A stretch of DNA of 64,000 nt from Vibrio rhizosphaerae (GCF_024347095.1 NZ_AP024903.1:372001-436000); one strand, 5' to 3'; numbered from the stretch's first letter, positions 12,756 through 23,062 are shown. The notes: generated by a model from the sequence alone, not told the origin. A program made the numbers and translations.

Positions 12756-12869
12756 ATGAAAGTTCGTGCTTCCGTTAAAAAAATCTGCCGTAACTGTAAA
12801 GTTATCAAGCGTAACGGTGTCGTTCGCGTGATTTGCAGTGAGCCAAAGCACAAGCAGCGCCAAGGCTAA
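12756..12869 (+). CDS. rpmJ: 50S ribosomal protein L36 (zinc-ribbon form)
   Basis: The smallest ribosomal protein here, 37 residues: starts [20 protein letters not shown] and ends PKHKQRQG. It retains the zinc ligands Cys11, Cys14, Cys27 and His32, so it is the zinc-binding form that Zur-controlled paralogues replace in some bacteria. Preceded by ACGGAG. Last gene before the alpha-operon promoter. Confidence 0.97.
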
Positions 12870-12886
12870 TTAGCAGAATTTTTTAC

Positions 12887-12915
12887 TTGAAAAAACAAGG
12901 TTGGTCGAGTATATT
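12887..12915 (+). promoter_or_regulatory. Predicted sigma70 promoter of the alpha operon
   Basis: TTGAAA (12887-12892), exact 17-base spacer, TATATT (12910-12915), then a C/G-rich discriminator. It lies just past rpmJ and gives a leader of about 95 bases before rpsM. One of the clearest promoters in the window. Confidence 0.75.
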
Positions 12916-12926
12916 CCTCGGCCTAC

Positions 12927-12984
12927 CTTTTGCGTGCAAAAGAAGTAGTATCCCGCAACGTATCCTCTACGGGCTTTGTTGCGG
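12927..12984 (+). promoter_or_regulatory. alpha-operon leader, candidate S4 operator
   Basis: Two hairpins are visible. CTTTTGC/GCAAAAG (12927-12942) is followed by CCGCAAC (12953-12959)/GTTGCGG (12978-12984) with an 18-base loop. S4 represses the alpha operon of E. coli by binding a leader pseudoknot that reaches the rpsM start. A structured leader in the same place ahead of a GTG-start rpsM suggests the same control. I did not resolve the pseudoknot itself. Confidence 0.55.
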
Positions 12985-13017
12985 ATAATTCTTTGATGAA
13001 AGTACTAGGAGTGAATA

Positions 13018-13374
13018 GTGGCCCGTATAGCAGGCATTAACATTCCTGATCACAAACATGCTGTAATTGCATTAACTTCAATTTACGGTATCGGTAAAAC
13101 TCGTTCGCAAGCTATCTTAGCTGAACTGGGTATTGCTGAAAGTGTTAAGATCAGTGAACTAACTGAAGAGCAGATCGATCAACTGCGTGATGGTGTAGCT
13201 AAATACACTGTAGAAGGTGATCTACGTCGTGAAGTATCAATGAACATCAAGCGTCTTATGGACCTTGGTTGTTACCGTGGTCTTCGTCATCGTCGCAGTC
13301 TACCTCTACGTGGACAGCGTACTAAAACCAACGCTCGCACCCGTAAGGGTCCGCGTAAGCCGATCAAGAAATAA
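13018..13374 (+). CDS. rpsM: 30S ribosomal protein S13
   Basis: 30S head protein making bridges to the 50S subunit and P-site tRNA. It has 118 residues ([15 protein letters not shown]) and starts with GTG at 13018, as in E. coli; TAGGAG is 7 bases upstream. The C-terminus is the usual basic tail ([20 protein letters not shown]). Confidence 0.98.
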   Translation: MARIAGINIPDHKHAVIALTSIYGIGKTRSQAILAELGIAESVKISELTEEQIDQLRDGVAKYTVEGDLRREVSMNIKRLMDLGCYRGLRHRRSLPLRGQRTKTNARTRKGPRKPIKK

Positions 13375-13386
13375 TCGGGAAGGTAG

Positions 13387-13782
<396 letters not shown>

Positions 13783-13809
13783 CGTTTCGAGGAAGATTGG
13801 AGAAAGATC

Positions 13810-14430
13810 ATGGCAAGATATTTGGGTCCTAAGCTGAAGCTTAGCCGCCGCGAAGGTACCGACTTATTCCTTAAGTCAGGCATTCGTGCGATAGATACCA
13901 AGTGTAAAATAGATAACGCACCAGGTGTACACGGCGCTCGTCGCGGTCGTCTATCTGATTATGGCGTTCAGCTTCGTGAGAAGCAAAAAGTTCGTCGTAT
14001 GTACGGCGTTCTTGAAAAACAATTCCGTAACTACTATAAAGAAGCTGCTCGTCTAAAAGGCAATACAGGTGAAAACCTACTTCAGCTTCTTGAAGGTCGT
14101 TTGGATAATGTTGTTTACCGTATGGGCTTCGGTGCAACTCGCTCAGAAGCACGTCAACTAGTTAGTCACAAAGCTATTCTGGTTAACGGTAAAGTAGTAA
14201 ACATTCCTTCTTTCAATGTTACGGCAAACGACGTTGTTGCAGTGCGTGAGAAAGCGAAAAAGCAATCTCGTATCACAGCAGCTCTAGAAGTTGCAGAACA
14301 ACGCGAAAAACCAACTTGGATTGAAGTGGATGGCAGCAAAATGGAAGGTACGTTCAAGCGTTTGCCAGAACGTTCAGATCTATCAGCTGACATCAACGAA
14401 CAATTGATCGTCGAGCTTTACTCTAAGTAA
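13810..14430 (+). CDS. rpsD: 30S ribosomal protein S4
   Basis: 16S assembly-initiating protein, the autoregulator of the alpha operon in E. coli. It has 206 residues; the S4 RNA-binding domain lies at about 96-160 ([20 protein letters not shown]). Starts [20 protein letters not shown]. Confidence 0.98.
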   Translation: MARYLGPKLKLSRREGTDLFLKSGIRAIDTKCKIDNAPGVHGARRGRLSDYGVQLREKQKVRRMYGVLEKQFRNYYKEAARLKGNTGENLLQLLEGRLDNVVYRMGFGATRSEARQLVSHKAILVNGKVVNIPSFNVTANDVVAVREKAKKQSRITAALEVAEQREKPTWIEVDGSKMEGTFKRLPERSDLSADINEQLIVELYSK

Positions 14431-14454
14431 GGTTTAAATTAAAGAGAGGACACA

Positions 14455-15447
14455 ATGCAGGGTTCTGTAACAGAATTTCTTAAGCCACGTCTTGTTGATA
14501 TCGAACAGATCAGCACGACACACGCAAAAGTAACTCTTGAGCCGTTAGAGCGTGGTTTCGGCCATACTCTGGGTAATGCACTTCGCCGAATTCTTCTTTC
14601 GTCTATGCCAGGTTGTGCTGTGACTGAAGTTGAAATTGAAGGCGTACTACACGAGTACAGCACCAAAGAAGGTGTTCAAGAGGATATCCTAGAGATCCTT
14701 CTGAACCTGAAGGGTTTAGCTGTTCGCGTTGCCGAAGGCAAAGATGAAGTGTTCATTACACTAAACAAATCAGGCTCGGGCCCTGTTGTTGCAGGTGACA
14801 TCACTCATGATGGTGATGTTGAGATCGTAAACCCTGAGCACGTTATTTGTCATCTTAATGATGACAATGCTGAGGTCGCAATGCGCATCAAGGTTCAACG
14901 TGGTCGTGGTTATGTTCCGGCTTCTGCTCGTATCCATACAGATGAAGATGATCGTCCAATTGGTCGCCTACTTGTTGATGCTACCTACAGCCCGGTGGAT
15001 AAAATCGCCTATACTGTAGAAGCAGCTCGTGTAGAACAGCGTACTGATTTGGACAAACTCGTCATCGATATGGAAACAAATGGCACAATCGAACCTGAGG
15101 AAGCTATCCGTCGTGCAGCAACAATTCTTGCTGAACAACTGGATGCATTCGTAGATCTACGTGATGTACGAGTTCCTGAGGAGAAAGAAGAGAAGCCTGA
15201 ATTCGATCCGATCCTATTGCGTCCTGTAGACGATCTTGAACTAACAGTTCGCTCTGCTAACTGTTTGAAAGCAGAAGCGATTCACTACATCGGTGATCTA
15301 GTACAGCGTACTGAGGTAGAATTACTTAAAACACCTAACCTCGGTAAGAAATCTCTGACAGAGATTAAAGACGTGCTTGCATCACGTGGTCTTTCTCTGG
15401 GTATGCGCCTAGAAAACTGGCCACCAGCATCTATCGCTGAAGATTAA
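14455..15447 (+). CDS. rpoA: RNA polymerase alpha subunit
   Basis: Dimerising scaffold of RNA polymerase. It has 330 residues: N-terminal assembly domain (1 to about 235), an acidic linker ([12 protein letters not shown], about 237-248) and the C-terminal domain that binds UP elements and activators ([20 protein letters not shown] onward). Starts [28 protein letters not shown] is the ribosome site. Confidence 0.98.
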   Translation: MQGSVTEFLKPRLVDIEQISTTHAKVTLEPLERGFGHTLGNALRRILLSSMPGCAVTEVEIEGVLHEYSTKEGVQEDILEILLNLKGLAVRVAEGKDEVFITLNKSGSGPVVAGDITHDGDVEIVNPEHVICHLNDDNAEVAMRIKVQRGRGYVPASARIHTDEDDRPIGRLLVDATYSPVDKIAYTVEAARVEQRTDLDKLVIDMETNGTIEPEEAIRRAATILAEQLDAFVDLRDVRVPEEKEEKPEFDPILLRPVDDLELTVRSANCLKAEAIHYIGDLVQRTEVELLKTPNLGKKSLTEIKDVLASRGLSLGMRLENWPPASIAED

Positions 15448-15461
15448 TCGATACAAGTTAG

Positions 15462-15860
<399 letters not shown>

Positions 15861-15876
15861 GTTGATTTACTCAACT

Positions 15877-15909
15877 AAAAAGCCGAACTTTTATGTTCGG
15901 CTTTTTTTT
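15877..15909 (+). terminator. Intrinsic terminator after rplQ, probably bidirectional
   Basis: AAAAAGCCGAAC (15877-15888), six-base loop, GTTCGGCTTTTT with eight T's to 15909. The A-run on the left gives a five-T tail on the other strand, so it can also end the convergent metY transcript 68 bases away. Confidence 0.92.
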
Positions 15910-15976
15910 GTGCATTTTTAGCGTTCTGGTCGATATCAACATTGATACTATTACATTGATGATATTCTGATTACCA

Positions 15977-17245
15977 CTATGCGTTTAATGCCTGATCCAA
16001 GTCTGCCAAGATATCATCAATATGTTCGATACCGATGGATAAGCGAATCATCTCGGGTTGAACACCAGCCTGACGTTGTTCTTCTTCATTCAATTGACGA
16101 TGGGTCGTTGACGCCGGATGACATGCAAGTGTTTTTGCGTCACCGATATTCACCAAGCGTTTGATCAGTTTTAAGGCATCATAAAAGCGAATGCCTGCCT
16201 CATATCCGTCTTTCAGACCAAATGACATAATCGATGATGGTTTGCCATGCATGTATTTTTGCGCTAACGAATAGAATTCGGATTCTTCCAGACCACCATA
16301 ACTGACCCAACTGACTTTATCGTGCGATTTCAGGAATCTGGCAACTTTCATGGCATTTTCACAATGACGTTCCATACGCAATGGCAAGGTTTCCAGACCT
16401 TGTAGTAATAGGAATGCATTCATTGGTGAAAGCGTTGAGCCGGTATTACGCATCGGGACAGTTCTCGCCCGGGCGATAAAGGCGGCATCACCAAATTGTT
16501 CGTTATAAACAACACCGTGGTAAGATGCTTCTGGTTGGCTGAATTCGGGGAAACGTTCTTGGTGTTCTTTCCATGGAAATTTACCCGAATCGACAATCAC
16601 GCCACCCAGAGAGGTCCCATGACCACCTATATATTTTGTCATGGAATGCACCACGATATCGGCACCAAAAGAGATCGGCTTACATAAAACCGGAGTTGCT
16701 ACGGTGTTATCAACAACAACCGGGACGCCTTTGGCATGAGCCAGTTTTGCGATACCTTCGATATCAACAATATTTCCGGCTGGGTTACCAATGGATTCAC
16801 AGTAAACAGCTTTTGTATTGTCATCAATCAAAGCTGCCAGACTTTCCGGTTTGTCATCCTTGGCGAATTTAACGTCTATACCGAGGTTCGGTAACATATG
16901 GGCAAATAAGGTATACGTGCCACCATAGAGCTGTGGCGTTGAAACAATATTATCTCCGGCTTTTGCCAGCGTCAGAATGGCGTAATGAATCGACGCAGCA
17001 CCAGAACTCACTACCAGAGCACCAATGCCCCATTCAAGTGCAGCCACTCTTTTTTCCAGTACATCATTGGTTGGGTTCATCAGGCGGGTATAGATATTCC
17101 CGGGGACCTCCAGATTAAACAAATCAGCACCATGTTGTGCATCATCAAATTCGTAAGCTGCGGTTTGAAAAATTGGCACAGCGACGGATTTCGTTGTTGG
17201 ATCTGTCTCGTATCCATGATGGATAGATAAAGTTTCGTCTTTCAT
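15977..17245 (-). CDS. metY: O-acetylhomoserine sulfhydrylase (aminocarboxypropyltransferase)
   Basis: PLP enzyme of the Cys/Met-metabolism family that makes homocysteine from O-acetylhomoserine and sulfide. It has 422 residues, the long MetY length rather than about 390 for MetB/MetC. The PLP lysine is Lys204 in HSMTKYIGGHGTSLGG; the long insert after it (GKFPWKEHQERFPEFSQPEA) is typical of OAH sulfhydrylases. AAGGAAG lies about 9 bases upstream. A perfect TATAAT (minus strand, 17359-17364) about 115 bases upstream may be its -10, but no good -35 or MetJ box was seen. A methionine gamma-lyase or succinyl-type sulfhydrylase is a less likely reading. Confidence 0.9.
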   Translation of the reverse strand: MKDETLSIHHGYETDPTTKSVAVPIFQTAAYEFDDAQHGADLFNLEVPGNIYTRLMNPTNDVLEKRVAALEWGIGALVVSSGAASIHYAILTLAKAGDNIVSTPQLYGGTYTLFAHMLPNLGIDVKFAKDDKPESLAALIDDNTKAVYCESIGNPAGNIVDIEGIAKLAHAKGVPVVVDNTVATPVLCKPISFGADIVVHSMTKYIGGHGTSLGGVIVDSGKFPWKEHQERFPEFSQPEASYHGVVYNEQFGDAAFIARARTVPMRNTGSTLSPMNAFLLLQGLETLPLRMERHCENAMKVARFLKSHDKVSWVSYGGLEESEFYSLAQKYMHGKPSSIMSFGLKDGYEAGIRFYDALKLIKRLVNIGDAKTLACHPASTTHRQLNEEEQRQAGVQPEMIRLSIGIEHIDDILADLDQALNA

Positions 17246-17456
17246 TGTTATGTTTCTTCCTTGTTATAAAGGAATTATTGTACGCGACTTTTTATAAGAA
17301 ACGGAGGGGAAACCAAAGGTTGGTTAACATGTGATTAACAGAGTCTGAGATGGATCATATTATAAAATTGCTTCAGGCTATTCATACCCCTTGTTTTAAA
17401 ATGGATATTATAACCAGAAGCAACGCTTTTACTGGGTAAATCTATAGAAACAGAAT

Positions 17457-17939
17457 TTATTGCCAGAGCGAAGTGAGTGATGAAATCAGCCCGGTTGATG
17501 CGCCCTGACTTGTTAAATATTTAAGAATAACCGGGGCAAATTGAGTGACCATGGAAGATTCCATTCCAAGTTGACGAAACACAGAATTGACCTCATCCAT
17601 GCTAGTTAAAGAACTGTTCTTGAGCTGTGGCATTGCGTTGGTCAGTGAATCTATTCCAGGGAGCAGCGATGTTAATTCAGTTGACTGAGCGGCTGGAAGG
17701 GCTTGTTTCGCGTAAGACAACATCGAACCCACGCCACCTGTTGCCTGTTGACCAGATATAGGGAATTGTTCCGCGATTTGTGAAACGAGTGTTGAACTGT
17801 TTCCGGTGAGTCCCAGTGTTTTGCTGATTGTGCCGGGCAGATCTTCTGCATTATTACCGAGTTTGAAAAAAGCGTAACTTGGGGATGTCAGTGTCGTACT
17901 TAACATCAGCGTCCATATCAGAGTGCGTGTTCTTGTCAT
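17457..17939 (-). CDS. Secreted DUF2780-type protein of unknown function
   Basis: 160 residues with a clear signal peptide (MTRTRTLIWTLMLSTTLTSPSYA, cut near 23). The remainder is soluble, Ser/Thr/Leu-rich and mostly predicted helical (NSSTLVSQIAEQFPISGQQA; LTSMDEVNSVFRQLGMESSM). From memory this pattern and size fit DUF2780 proteins of Vibrio and relatives. Function unknown; it is probably periplasmic. No catalytic motif, cysteine or lipobox was seen. It stands alone between metY and fklB on the same strand. Confidence 0.7.
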   Translation of the reverse strand: MTRTRTLIWTLMLSTTLTSPSYAFFKLGNNAEDLPGTISKTLGLTGNSSTLVSQIAEQFPISGQQATGGVGSMLSYAKQALPAAQSTELTSLLPGIDSLTNAMPQLKNSSLTSMDEVNSVFRQLGMESSMVTQFAPVILKYLTSQGASTGLISSLTSLWQ

Positions 17940-17981
17940 GAGATGCTATTTCCATCATTGTGAGCTGATGATTAAGTTTAG

Positions 17982-18010
17982 ATAAAAAAAGCGGTGCCTG
18001 AGCACCGCTT
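17982..18010 (-). terminator. Intrinsic terminator after fklB
   Basis: On the minus strand, AAGCGGTGC/GCACCGCTT is a perfect 9-bp stem with a four-base loop, followed by seven T's. It lies 39 bases past the fklB stop. Confidence 0.9.
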
Positions 18011-18049
18011 GATGTGAATTCTTTGCTAATTTATTGCTAGCTGACTGGC

Positions 18050-18670
18050 TTACAGAATGTCGAGCAGTTCAACTTCAAAAACCAGCGCTGCGTATGGTGG
18101 GATTGCCGCACCGGCACCGCGCTCACCATAAGCAAGATCTTGAGGAATATAGAGTTTCCACTTTGAACCGACAGGCATGATTTGTAGTGCTTCAACCCAA
18201 CCTTTAATGACGCCGGTGACTGGGAATTCAACTGGCTGACCACGAGTTACAGAACTATCGAATACCGTACCATCAGTCAGTTGACCATGATAGTGAACGC
18301 GAACAGTCTTATCAGAAGTCGGTACTTCTCCAGTACCTTCGGTGACGACTTCATACTGAAGGCCTGATTCTAAAACAGTCACTTCAGGACGAAGAGCATT
18401 GTCTTTCAGGAATGCTTCACCATCAGCAGCTGCAGCTTTCGCAGCAGATTCACGTGCTTCTTGTGCTTTTGCATGAACGGCTTGCAATGCTTGATTAATC
18501 TCATCGACTTCGATTGCTGGCATGTCACCTGTCAATGCTGTTGCAATACCTGCAGCGATCGCATCAACACTGAGCCCTTCTAAACCACTACCAGCAAGCT
18601 GTTGGCCCATTTGCAAACCAATACCGTAGCTTGCCTTCTGTTCATTTGTTTCAAGTTGTACGTCAGACAT
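18050..18670 (-). CDS. fklB: FKBP-type peptidyl-prolyl isomerase FklB (FKBP22)
   Basis: 206 residues. An N-terminal helical dimerisation domain (about 1-100; QKASYGIGLQMGQQLAG) is followed by an FKBP domain (VRVHYHGQLTDGTVFDSSVT; IPQDLAYGERGAGAAIPPYA; end VFEVELLDIL). No signal peptide, so cytoplasmic as in E. coli FKBP22. ATG 18670 is chosen (MSDVQLETNEQ) because AAGAG is eight bases upstream; a GTG three codons earlier is possible. Catalyses proline cis-trans isomerisation. Confidence 0.95.
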   Translation of the reverse strand: MSDVQLETNEQKASYGIGLQMGQQLAGSGLEGLSVDAIAAGIATALTGDMPAIEVDEINQALQAVHAKAQEARESAAKAAAADGEAFLKDNALRPEVTVLESGLQYEVVTEGTGEVPTSDKTVRVHYHGQLTDGTVFDSSVTRGQPVEFPVTGVIKGWVEALQIMPVGSKWKLYIPQDLAYGERGAGAAIPPYAALVFEVELLDIL

Positions 18671-18898
18671 AACTGTCACTCTTTTGTGTTAAAACGACAG
18701 AGGATAACAGTTATTGACAGATGATGAAATGAAGAACCGGGAGAATATTTCATTGCATAGTTTGATGTGATACGACTCTAAACTTAAATGAAATTTTTTC
18801 AAGATTGTGTCAACATTTTAGTTATAGCGATGATTCCCCTATACTCACTAAGCGCGAGTTTTTATACTAGCCGGAATAAGCATGGGAGATGTGAATTC

Positions 18899-19510
18899 GT
18901 GAATCGCCGACAGGAAAAAAAGGTGCAAGGTGGTTATCTTGCGGTTGTTCAGAGCAAATGGTCTGCTATGAATTTCCAGCAGTTATTTCAGTCTGTTGTC
19001 AGACTGTGTCGTAATCTATGGTGTCAATTACCGAAATTGCATCAACGTTTGCTGATGGTTTTGTGCCCTGTGGTCATTCTGCTCATTCTGATTCCTTGGC
19101 CGAAAGGGCAGCAAGTTGCATCTGAACAACCCGTTGGTGAACCGTCAGTCGGAGAGCAGCGCGTTGCACTTGCGCTTGACCCGGATAGTCTGAAGGAACC
19201 GACTGTTGTCGCTCCGAAAACGGTTAAACCGGCCTCAGAACCTCGTACCACGGCGTGGGTTAACTATACGATACAAAATGGCGACACGCTTTCTAAGGTA
19301 TTCCGTACCAACGATTTATCATTGGCAGACCTGCATGCACTGGTTCAGGTTGAAGGTTCTGATAAGCCGCTCAGTAATATTAAGCCAGGACAGTTGATTC
19401 GTTATAAATTGACGACAAAAGGTGAACTGGACATTCTGCAAGTCGAACAAAAGGATCAATCGATCATGTTTTTTCGTCTATCTAATGGTGGTTTTGGCCG
19501 GAGTAAATAG
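18899..19510 (+). CDS. OapA-like LysM-type envelope protein
   Basis: Single-pass inner-membrane protein with a periplasmic LysM-like domain. From GTG 18899 it has 203 residues: a cytoplasmic segment with the OapA N-terminal motif (LPKLHQRLLM), one membrane segment (VLCPVVILLILIPWP, about 60-75), a Pro/Val/Glu-rich linker, then the OapA LysM-like domain (YTIQNGDTLSKVFRTNDLSL). Frame continues upstream to 18788, but a likely -10 (TATACT, 18840-18845) falls inside that extension and GGGAGA is nine bases before the GTG, so the shorter form is preferred. Probably binds peptidoglycan; opacity-associated protein A is the named relative. Confidence 0.75.
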   Translation: MNRRQEKKVQGGYLAVVQSKWSAMNFQQLFQSVVRLCRNLWCQLPKLHQRLLMVLCPVVILLILIPWPKGQQVASEQPVGEPSVGEQRVALALDPDSLKEPTVVAPKTVKPASEPRTTAWVNYTIQNGDTLSKVFRTNDLSLADLHALVQVEGSDKPLSNIKPGQLIRYKLTTKGELDILQVEQKDQSIMFFRLSNGGFGRSK

Positions 19511-19641
19511 CAGCGGCAGAGAACACATCAGGCGCCAAGGTATCGGAAGAATAGCGATATGATCTATTCCCCCGAGATTACACTAAAGTTGGATATTTCA
19601 GTCAGATAAGGCACTAACGGAGCGTTTCCTTGAGGGAGTCC

Positions 19642-20097
19642 TTACAGAGATGTTCTCTTCATATCGATATGCATAATGCCATCTTCAAGATAAGGTTCGG
19701 ACGTCGGAACGAATCCGTATTGGCGATAAAAGGCCTCTAACTGTGCCTGTGCCCCAATTTCTATAGGGCTATCCGGCCATAGGCGGCAACATTGCTCGAT
19801 GGCATGAGTCAGTAATTGATGTCCGGCACCTTCCCCCCGAATACAAGTATGAGTTGCGATTCGGCCAATACTACTTCCCGAATAGCTGATACCGGGTGGG
19901 ATTAATCTTGCGCAGGCGATGATTTTTTCATCCTGATATCCCAGCAGATGATGGACACCGGACATATGGTCTTTGTCATCTAATTCAGGATAGGGGCAGG
20001 TTTGTTCCACGACAAAAACGTCAACCCGTAATTTGAGTAGTTGATATAACTGAGTTGTGGTCAGCCCGGAAAAGGGGTGTAGATGCCAAGTGATCAT
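19642..20097 (-). CDS. GNAT-family N-acetyltransferase, ElaA type
   Basis: 151 residues. The ElaA start pattern is clear (LYQLLKLRVDVFVVEQTCPY at about 18-37), and the acetyl-CoA loop is RIATHTCIRGEGAGHQLLTH (about 79-98, RGEGAG in place of the usual Q/RxxGxG). The substrate of ElaA is not established. Convergent with the OapA-like gene; no clear terminator lies between them. Confidence 0.85.
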   Translation of the reverse strand: MITWHLHPFSGLTTTQLYQLLKLRVDVFVVEQTCPYPELDDKDHMSGVHHLLGYQDEKIIACARLIPPGISYSGSSIGRIATHTCIRGEGAGHQLLTHAIEQCCRLWPDSPIEIGAQAQLEAFYRQYGFVPTSEPYLEDGIMHIDMKRTSL

Positions 20098-20187
20098 CGA
20101 AAGTTCCGTCAGAGTGAATGAAGGTCATATTGGTCAATCTACTTTTACATGATGTGTTCATCATTAACAAATGTTAACCGCGAGGAT

Positions 20188-20781
20188 TTACGGCGACTTA
20201 AATAACGATTGAGTTAGGGGTGGATCAAGACGCTTTTTGATTCGACTCAGACTGATCGGTGTAATCCCCAGATAAGCGGCCACATGGTAGTCAGCCAATC
20301 GTGCCAACAGCTCTGGATAGTGGTGACGGAATAACTGATAACGTTCTTCTGGTGTATAGAGCAACATCAACCGTTCTTTGTTTTCTTTATGGAGCAGCTT
20401 GGTTTCCAGCAGTTTAATGTAAACCGGATGTCGGGATTTATGCCATTCAAATAGTGTTTGAATGGGGAGGCACATTAAAGAGACCGGGGACAGTGTTTCT
20501 AAAAGATAGGGCAGGGGTTCCTGCTTGATCAGACTTTCAAAACCAATAACCCAGTCTGATTCCCAGTAAAACTCTTTGCTGAAAGATTTCCCTTTATCGG
20601 TGAGATAACTGGCGTGACAGATGCCTTCGAGAACAAAATAAATGTGAGTGGCCACTTCTCCCTGATGAGAAAGAATATGGCGAGTCGGGAGATCGAGCGG
20701 GGTGGCGATATCGACCAATGCCTCAATATCCTCAGCGCTAAAGCCATAATGAGCTAAATCAGTCCGGAATGTGTTTTCCAT
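20188..20781 (-). CDS. Crp/Fnr-family transcriptional regulator
   Basis: 197 residues. An N-terminal cyclic-nucleotide-binding-like beta-barrel (about 10-125; ILSHQGEVATHIYFVLEG) is followed by a helical linker and a C-terminal winged helix (LADYHVAAYLGITPISLSRI, about 162-181). The barrel lacks the canonical RxS/T cAMP pocket, so ligand binding is doubtful. No cysteine cluster like that of FNR. It lies 71 bases downstream of cpdB on the same strand, behind a 14-bp stem-loop. Targets unknown. Confidence 0.85.
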   Translation of the reverse strand: MENTFRTDLAHYGFSAEDIEALVDIATPLDLPTRHILSHQGEVATHIYFVLEGICHASYLTDKGKSFSKEFYWESDWVIGFESLIKQEPLPYLLETLSPVSLMCLPIQTLFEWHKSRHPVYIKLLETKLLHKENKERLMLLYTPEERYQLFRHHYPELLARLADYHVAAYLGITPISLSRIKKRLDPPLTQSLFKSP

Positions 20782-20798
20782 GCAACCCTCAATGAATG

Positions 20799-20839
20799 AC
20801 AGTACAGTCGTAACTTCACTTCTGCTACGGCTGTACTGT
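20799..20839 (-). repeat. 14-bp stem-loop between cpdB and the Crp-like gene
   Basis: ACAGTACAGTCGTA (20799-20812) pairs with TACGGCTGTACTGT (20826-20839) with one G-T pair and a 13-base loop. It starts 13 bases after the cpdB stop and ends 17 bases before the regulator's ATG on the minus strand. No T-run follows, so it is either a 3'-end hairpin for cpdB or an operator/5'-UTR element of the regulator. Confidence 0.6.
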
Positions 20840-20852
20840 AATCAATTCAGGC

Positions 20853-22829
20853 TCATTTTTGTAGCTGAATCTGATAGACCGCAAAGCCGGTTTCATCCGT
20901 CATGAGTGGCTTCATCGGATAGCGACCATATTGCTGAATGAATTGTGCGGCTTTTTCTCCCGGAGCTGTCTCAAAGCGAATATCAAGTTTTTTTGAGGCC
21001 TCAATCGGGGCTAAACGCCAGTTGTCATCCGCTTGAGGGTGAATTTCGCCCTGCTGTTTACTCATCTGAGTTATGTAATTGGCCAGAATTGTGCGGTTTT
21101 CATCAGGGGCATCGAAAGCCACATGTGAAGCGCCGGTTCCCGGAAACTTGTGACTATAGGCACGATAGTTATTGGTAGCCATGAGGAAGACTTGCTTATC
21201 CGGGATCGCCTTACCCTGATAAGACAGGCGAACAATACGTTGACTCCCCGGATGAACGAGTTGGCAGTTACCATCGTATCGGGCCGGTTGGGTCACATCA
21301 ATCTGATATTCAACGCCATCTATCACATCAAAGTTATAGGTTCTGAATCCATCCCAGTCGATGAGAGATTGAGGTGTCGCCAGAGTCGGGTCGATACGAT
21401 TAAATTGCCCCGCAGAGCATTCCAGCCATTCTTTCAGCTCCCGACCGGTGATTTTGAGTGCGACCAAAGTATTCGGATAAAGATACAGGTCCGCAGCATT
21501 CCGGAAAGTCAATTCTCCTGATTCCACTTCGGTATAGTTCGAAGGATCATTTTTTCGTCCACCGGCTTTAAATGGAGCTGCTGCAGACAGGACTGGCAGG
21601 CCATCGAGATCCGGATCGCCCTGAATCATTTTTTCAACATAGGCTTTCTGGGCTAGGTTGACGATCTGAATGGTCGGATCGTCCTGAACCAGAGCCAGAT
21701 AGCTATACATTTTATCACTGGCGCGGCCAATGGGTTGATTGACAAACTGTCGGGTTGCCTGATGATCCGACTGGACGGCTTGACGAAGCTGAGCATCCGC
21801 AGAGACTAAGGCATGATGCGTGGTATTGTTATAAATCGGACGGGCTTCTGATTGGCTATCCGTTACCTGCCAATGATGATTTTGCTTCTCTACCGTTAAG
21901 TCAATAATACCGACGTGACTTCCCCAGCGTCCCGGCATTACTGCTGCGACCCCATGAATCCTTCCCTTGCGATTATCAACATTTGGCAGATTATCAAAAC
22001 CTTTACCGGGGAATACTGCATGAGCGTGACCAAAAGTAATCGCATCGATGTCTGGAAGCTCTGCGAGATAGTAAACCGAATTTTCAGCACCGACGTGGTA
22101 GGGGGTAGTGGCGATCCCTGAATGAGGAATTGCCACAATGATATCTGCCCCTTCTCGCTTCATTTGAGGAATCAGCGTTTGCGCGGTGGCTTTAATATCT
22201 TTGGTGTAGACGTTACCCGTTAAATTTTTCTTATCCCAGACCATAATCTGAGGGGGAGCAAAGCCAATATAGCCAACTTTCAACTGCTGTGGCTTCCCGT
22301 CGGTATCGGTCAATGTATATGATTTGATCAGGTAAGGCCGGAAATAATGCTGATTCGTTTTTGCGTCAAATATATTGGCATTAATATAAGGGAAATTGGC
22401 ATCGTTAAGCGTTTCTTTCAGATACCCAAGCCCGTAATTGAATTCGTGATTACCAATATTTCCGACCTCGTAACCAAGGAGGTTCATCGCCTTATATACC
22501 GGATGAATTTCGCCTGCCTTGATCCCTCTGGCTGCCATATAGTCACCCATCGGACTGCCTTGAATCAGATCACCGTTATCAATCAACAGTGAATTCGGAT
22601 TTTCTGCCCGGGCCTGTTTGATCAGACTTGCAGCCCGGATGAGTCCTATTTTTTCTGACGATTTGTCTTTGTAGTAGTCATAGTCCATGACATTGGCATG
22701 GATATCCGTTGTTTCTATGATTCGAAGGTGGATAGTTTCTGCACTGACGGAAAATGGCAGTGCGAATGAGGAAAGTACCAGTAGTTCACTGAGTAATGAT
22801 GGCATGAGAAATTTTTTAAGCGGTTTCAT
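20853..22829 (-). CDS. cpdB: 2',3'-cyclic-nucleotide 2'-phosphodiesterase / 3'-nucleotidase
   Basis: Periplasmic bifunctional metallophosphoesterase that hydrolyses 2',3'-cyclic nucleotides and 3'-nucleotides for scavenging. It has 658 residues. Signal peptide about 1-30 ([16 protein letters not shown]). Metallophosphatase motifs: [45 protein letters not shown] and [10 protein letters not shown]. The C-terminal 5'-nucleotidase domain includes [16 protein letters not shown]. Length and motifs match CpdB. Confidence 0.95.
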   Translation of the reverse strand: MKPLKKFLMPSLLSELLVLSSFALPFSVSAETIHLRIIETTDIHANVMDYDYYKDKSSEKIGLIRAASLIKQARAENPNSLLIDNGDLIQGSPMGDYMAARGIKAGEIHPVYKAMNLLGYEVGNIGNHEFNYGLGYLKETLNDANFPYINANIFDAKTNQHYFRPYLIKSYTLTDTDGKPQQLKVGYIGFAPPQIMVWDKKNLTGNVYTKDIKATAQTLIPQMKREGADIIVAIPHSGIATTPYHVGAENSVYYLAELPDIDAITFGHAHAVFPGKGFDNLPNVDNRKGRIHGVAAVMPGRWGSHVGIIDLTVEKQNHHWQVTDSQSEARPIYNNTTHHALVSADAQLRQAVQSDHQATRQFVNQPIGRASDKMYSYLALVQDDPTIQIVNLAQKAYVEKMIQGDPDLDGLPVLSAAAPFKAGGRKNDPSNYTEVESGELTFRNAADLYLYPNTLVALKITGRELKEWLECSAGQFNRIDPTLATPQSLIDWDGFRTYNFDVIDGVEYQIDVTQPARYDGNCQLVHPGSQRIVRLSYQGKAIPDKQVFLMATNNYRAYSHKFPGTGASHVAFDAPDENRTILANYITQMSKQQGEIHPQADDNWRLAPIEASKKLDIRFETAPGEKAAQFIQQYGRYPMKPLMTDETGFAVYQIQLQK

Positions 22830-22989
22830 ACGCGGCTGGATCCATAAGCAGTAAATATTTGGCTAATGTAGCAAAGATGAATGAAAGCTATATTTCAATG
22901 AGTTAGAAAATGTGATGTGTATCGTTTAATACAGTCATCGGCTTTTTTTGTTGAAGAAAAGGTTTCCTTATCAGCTTTTCGAATAAAAA

Positions 22990-23009
22990 ATGAAATTTTA
23001 GAATTTCAT
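22990..23009 (+). repeat. Small palindrome upstream of cobA
   Basis: ATGAAATT/AATTTCAT with a four-base loop (TTAG), 54 bases before the cobA start in the cpdB-cobA divergent region. It may be an operator or a leader hairpin. No regulator is assigned. Confidence 0.35.
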
Positions 23010-23062
23010 GTCATATGTAGAGGTCGCCATAATGCACATATTCATTGGAGGTGGAGTGTGTT

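Noticed and set aside
20799..20839. Possible LexA (SOS) box in the CTGT...ACAG pattern near the Crp-like gene
   Set aside because: LexA boxes need CTG-N10-CAG. The dyad here is ACAGTACAG...CTGTACTGT with a 13-base loop and does not fit.
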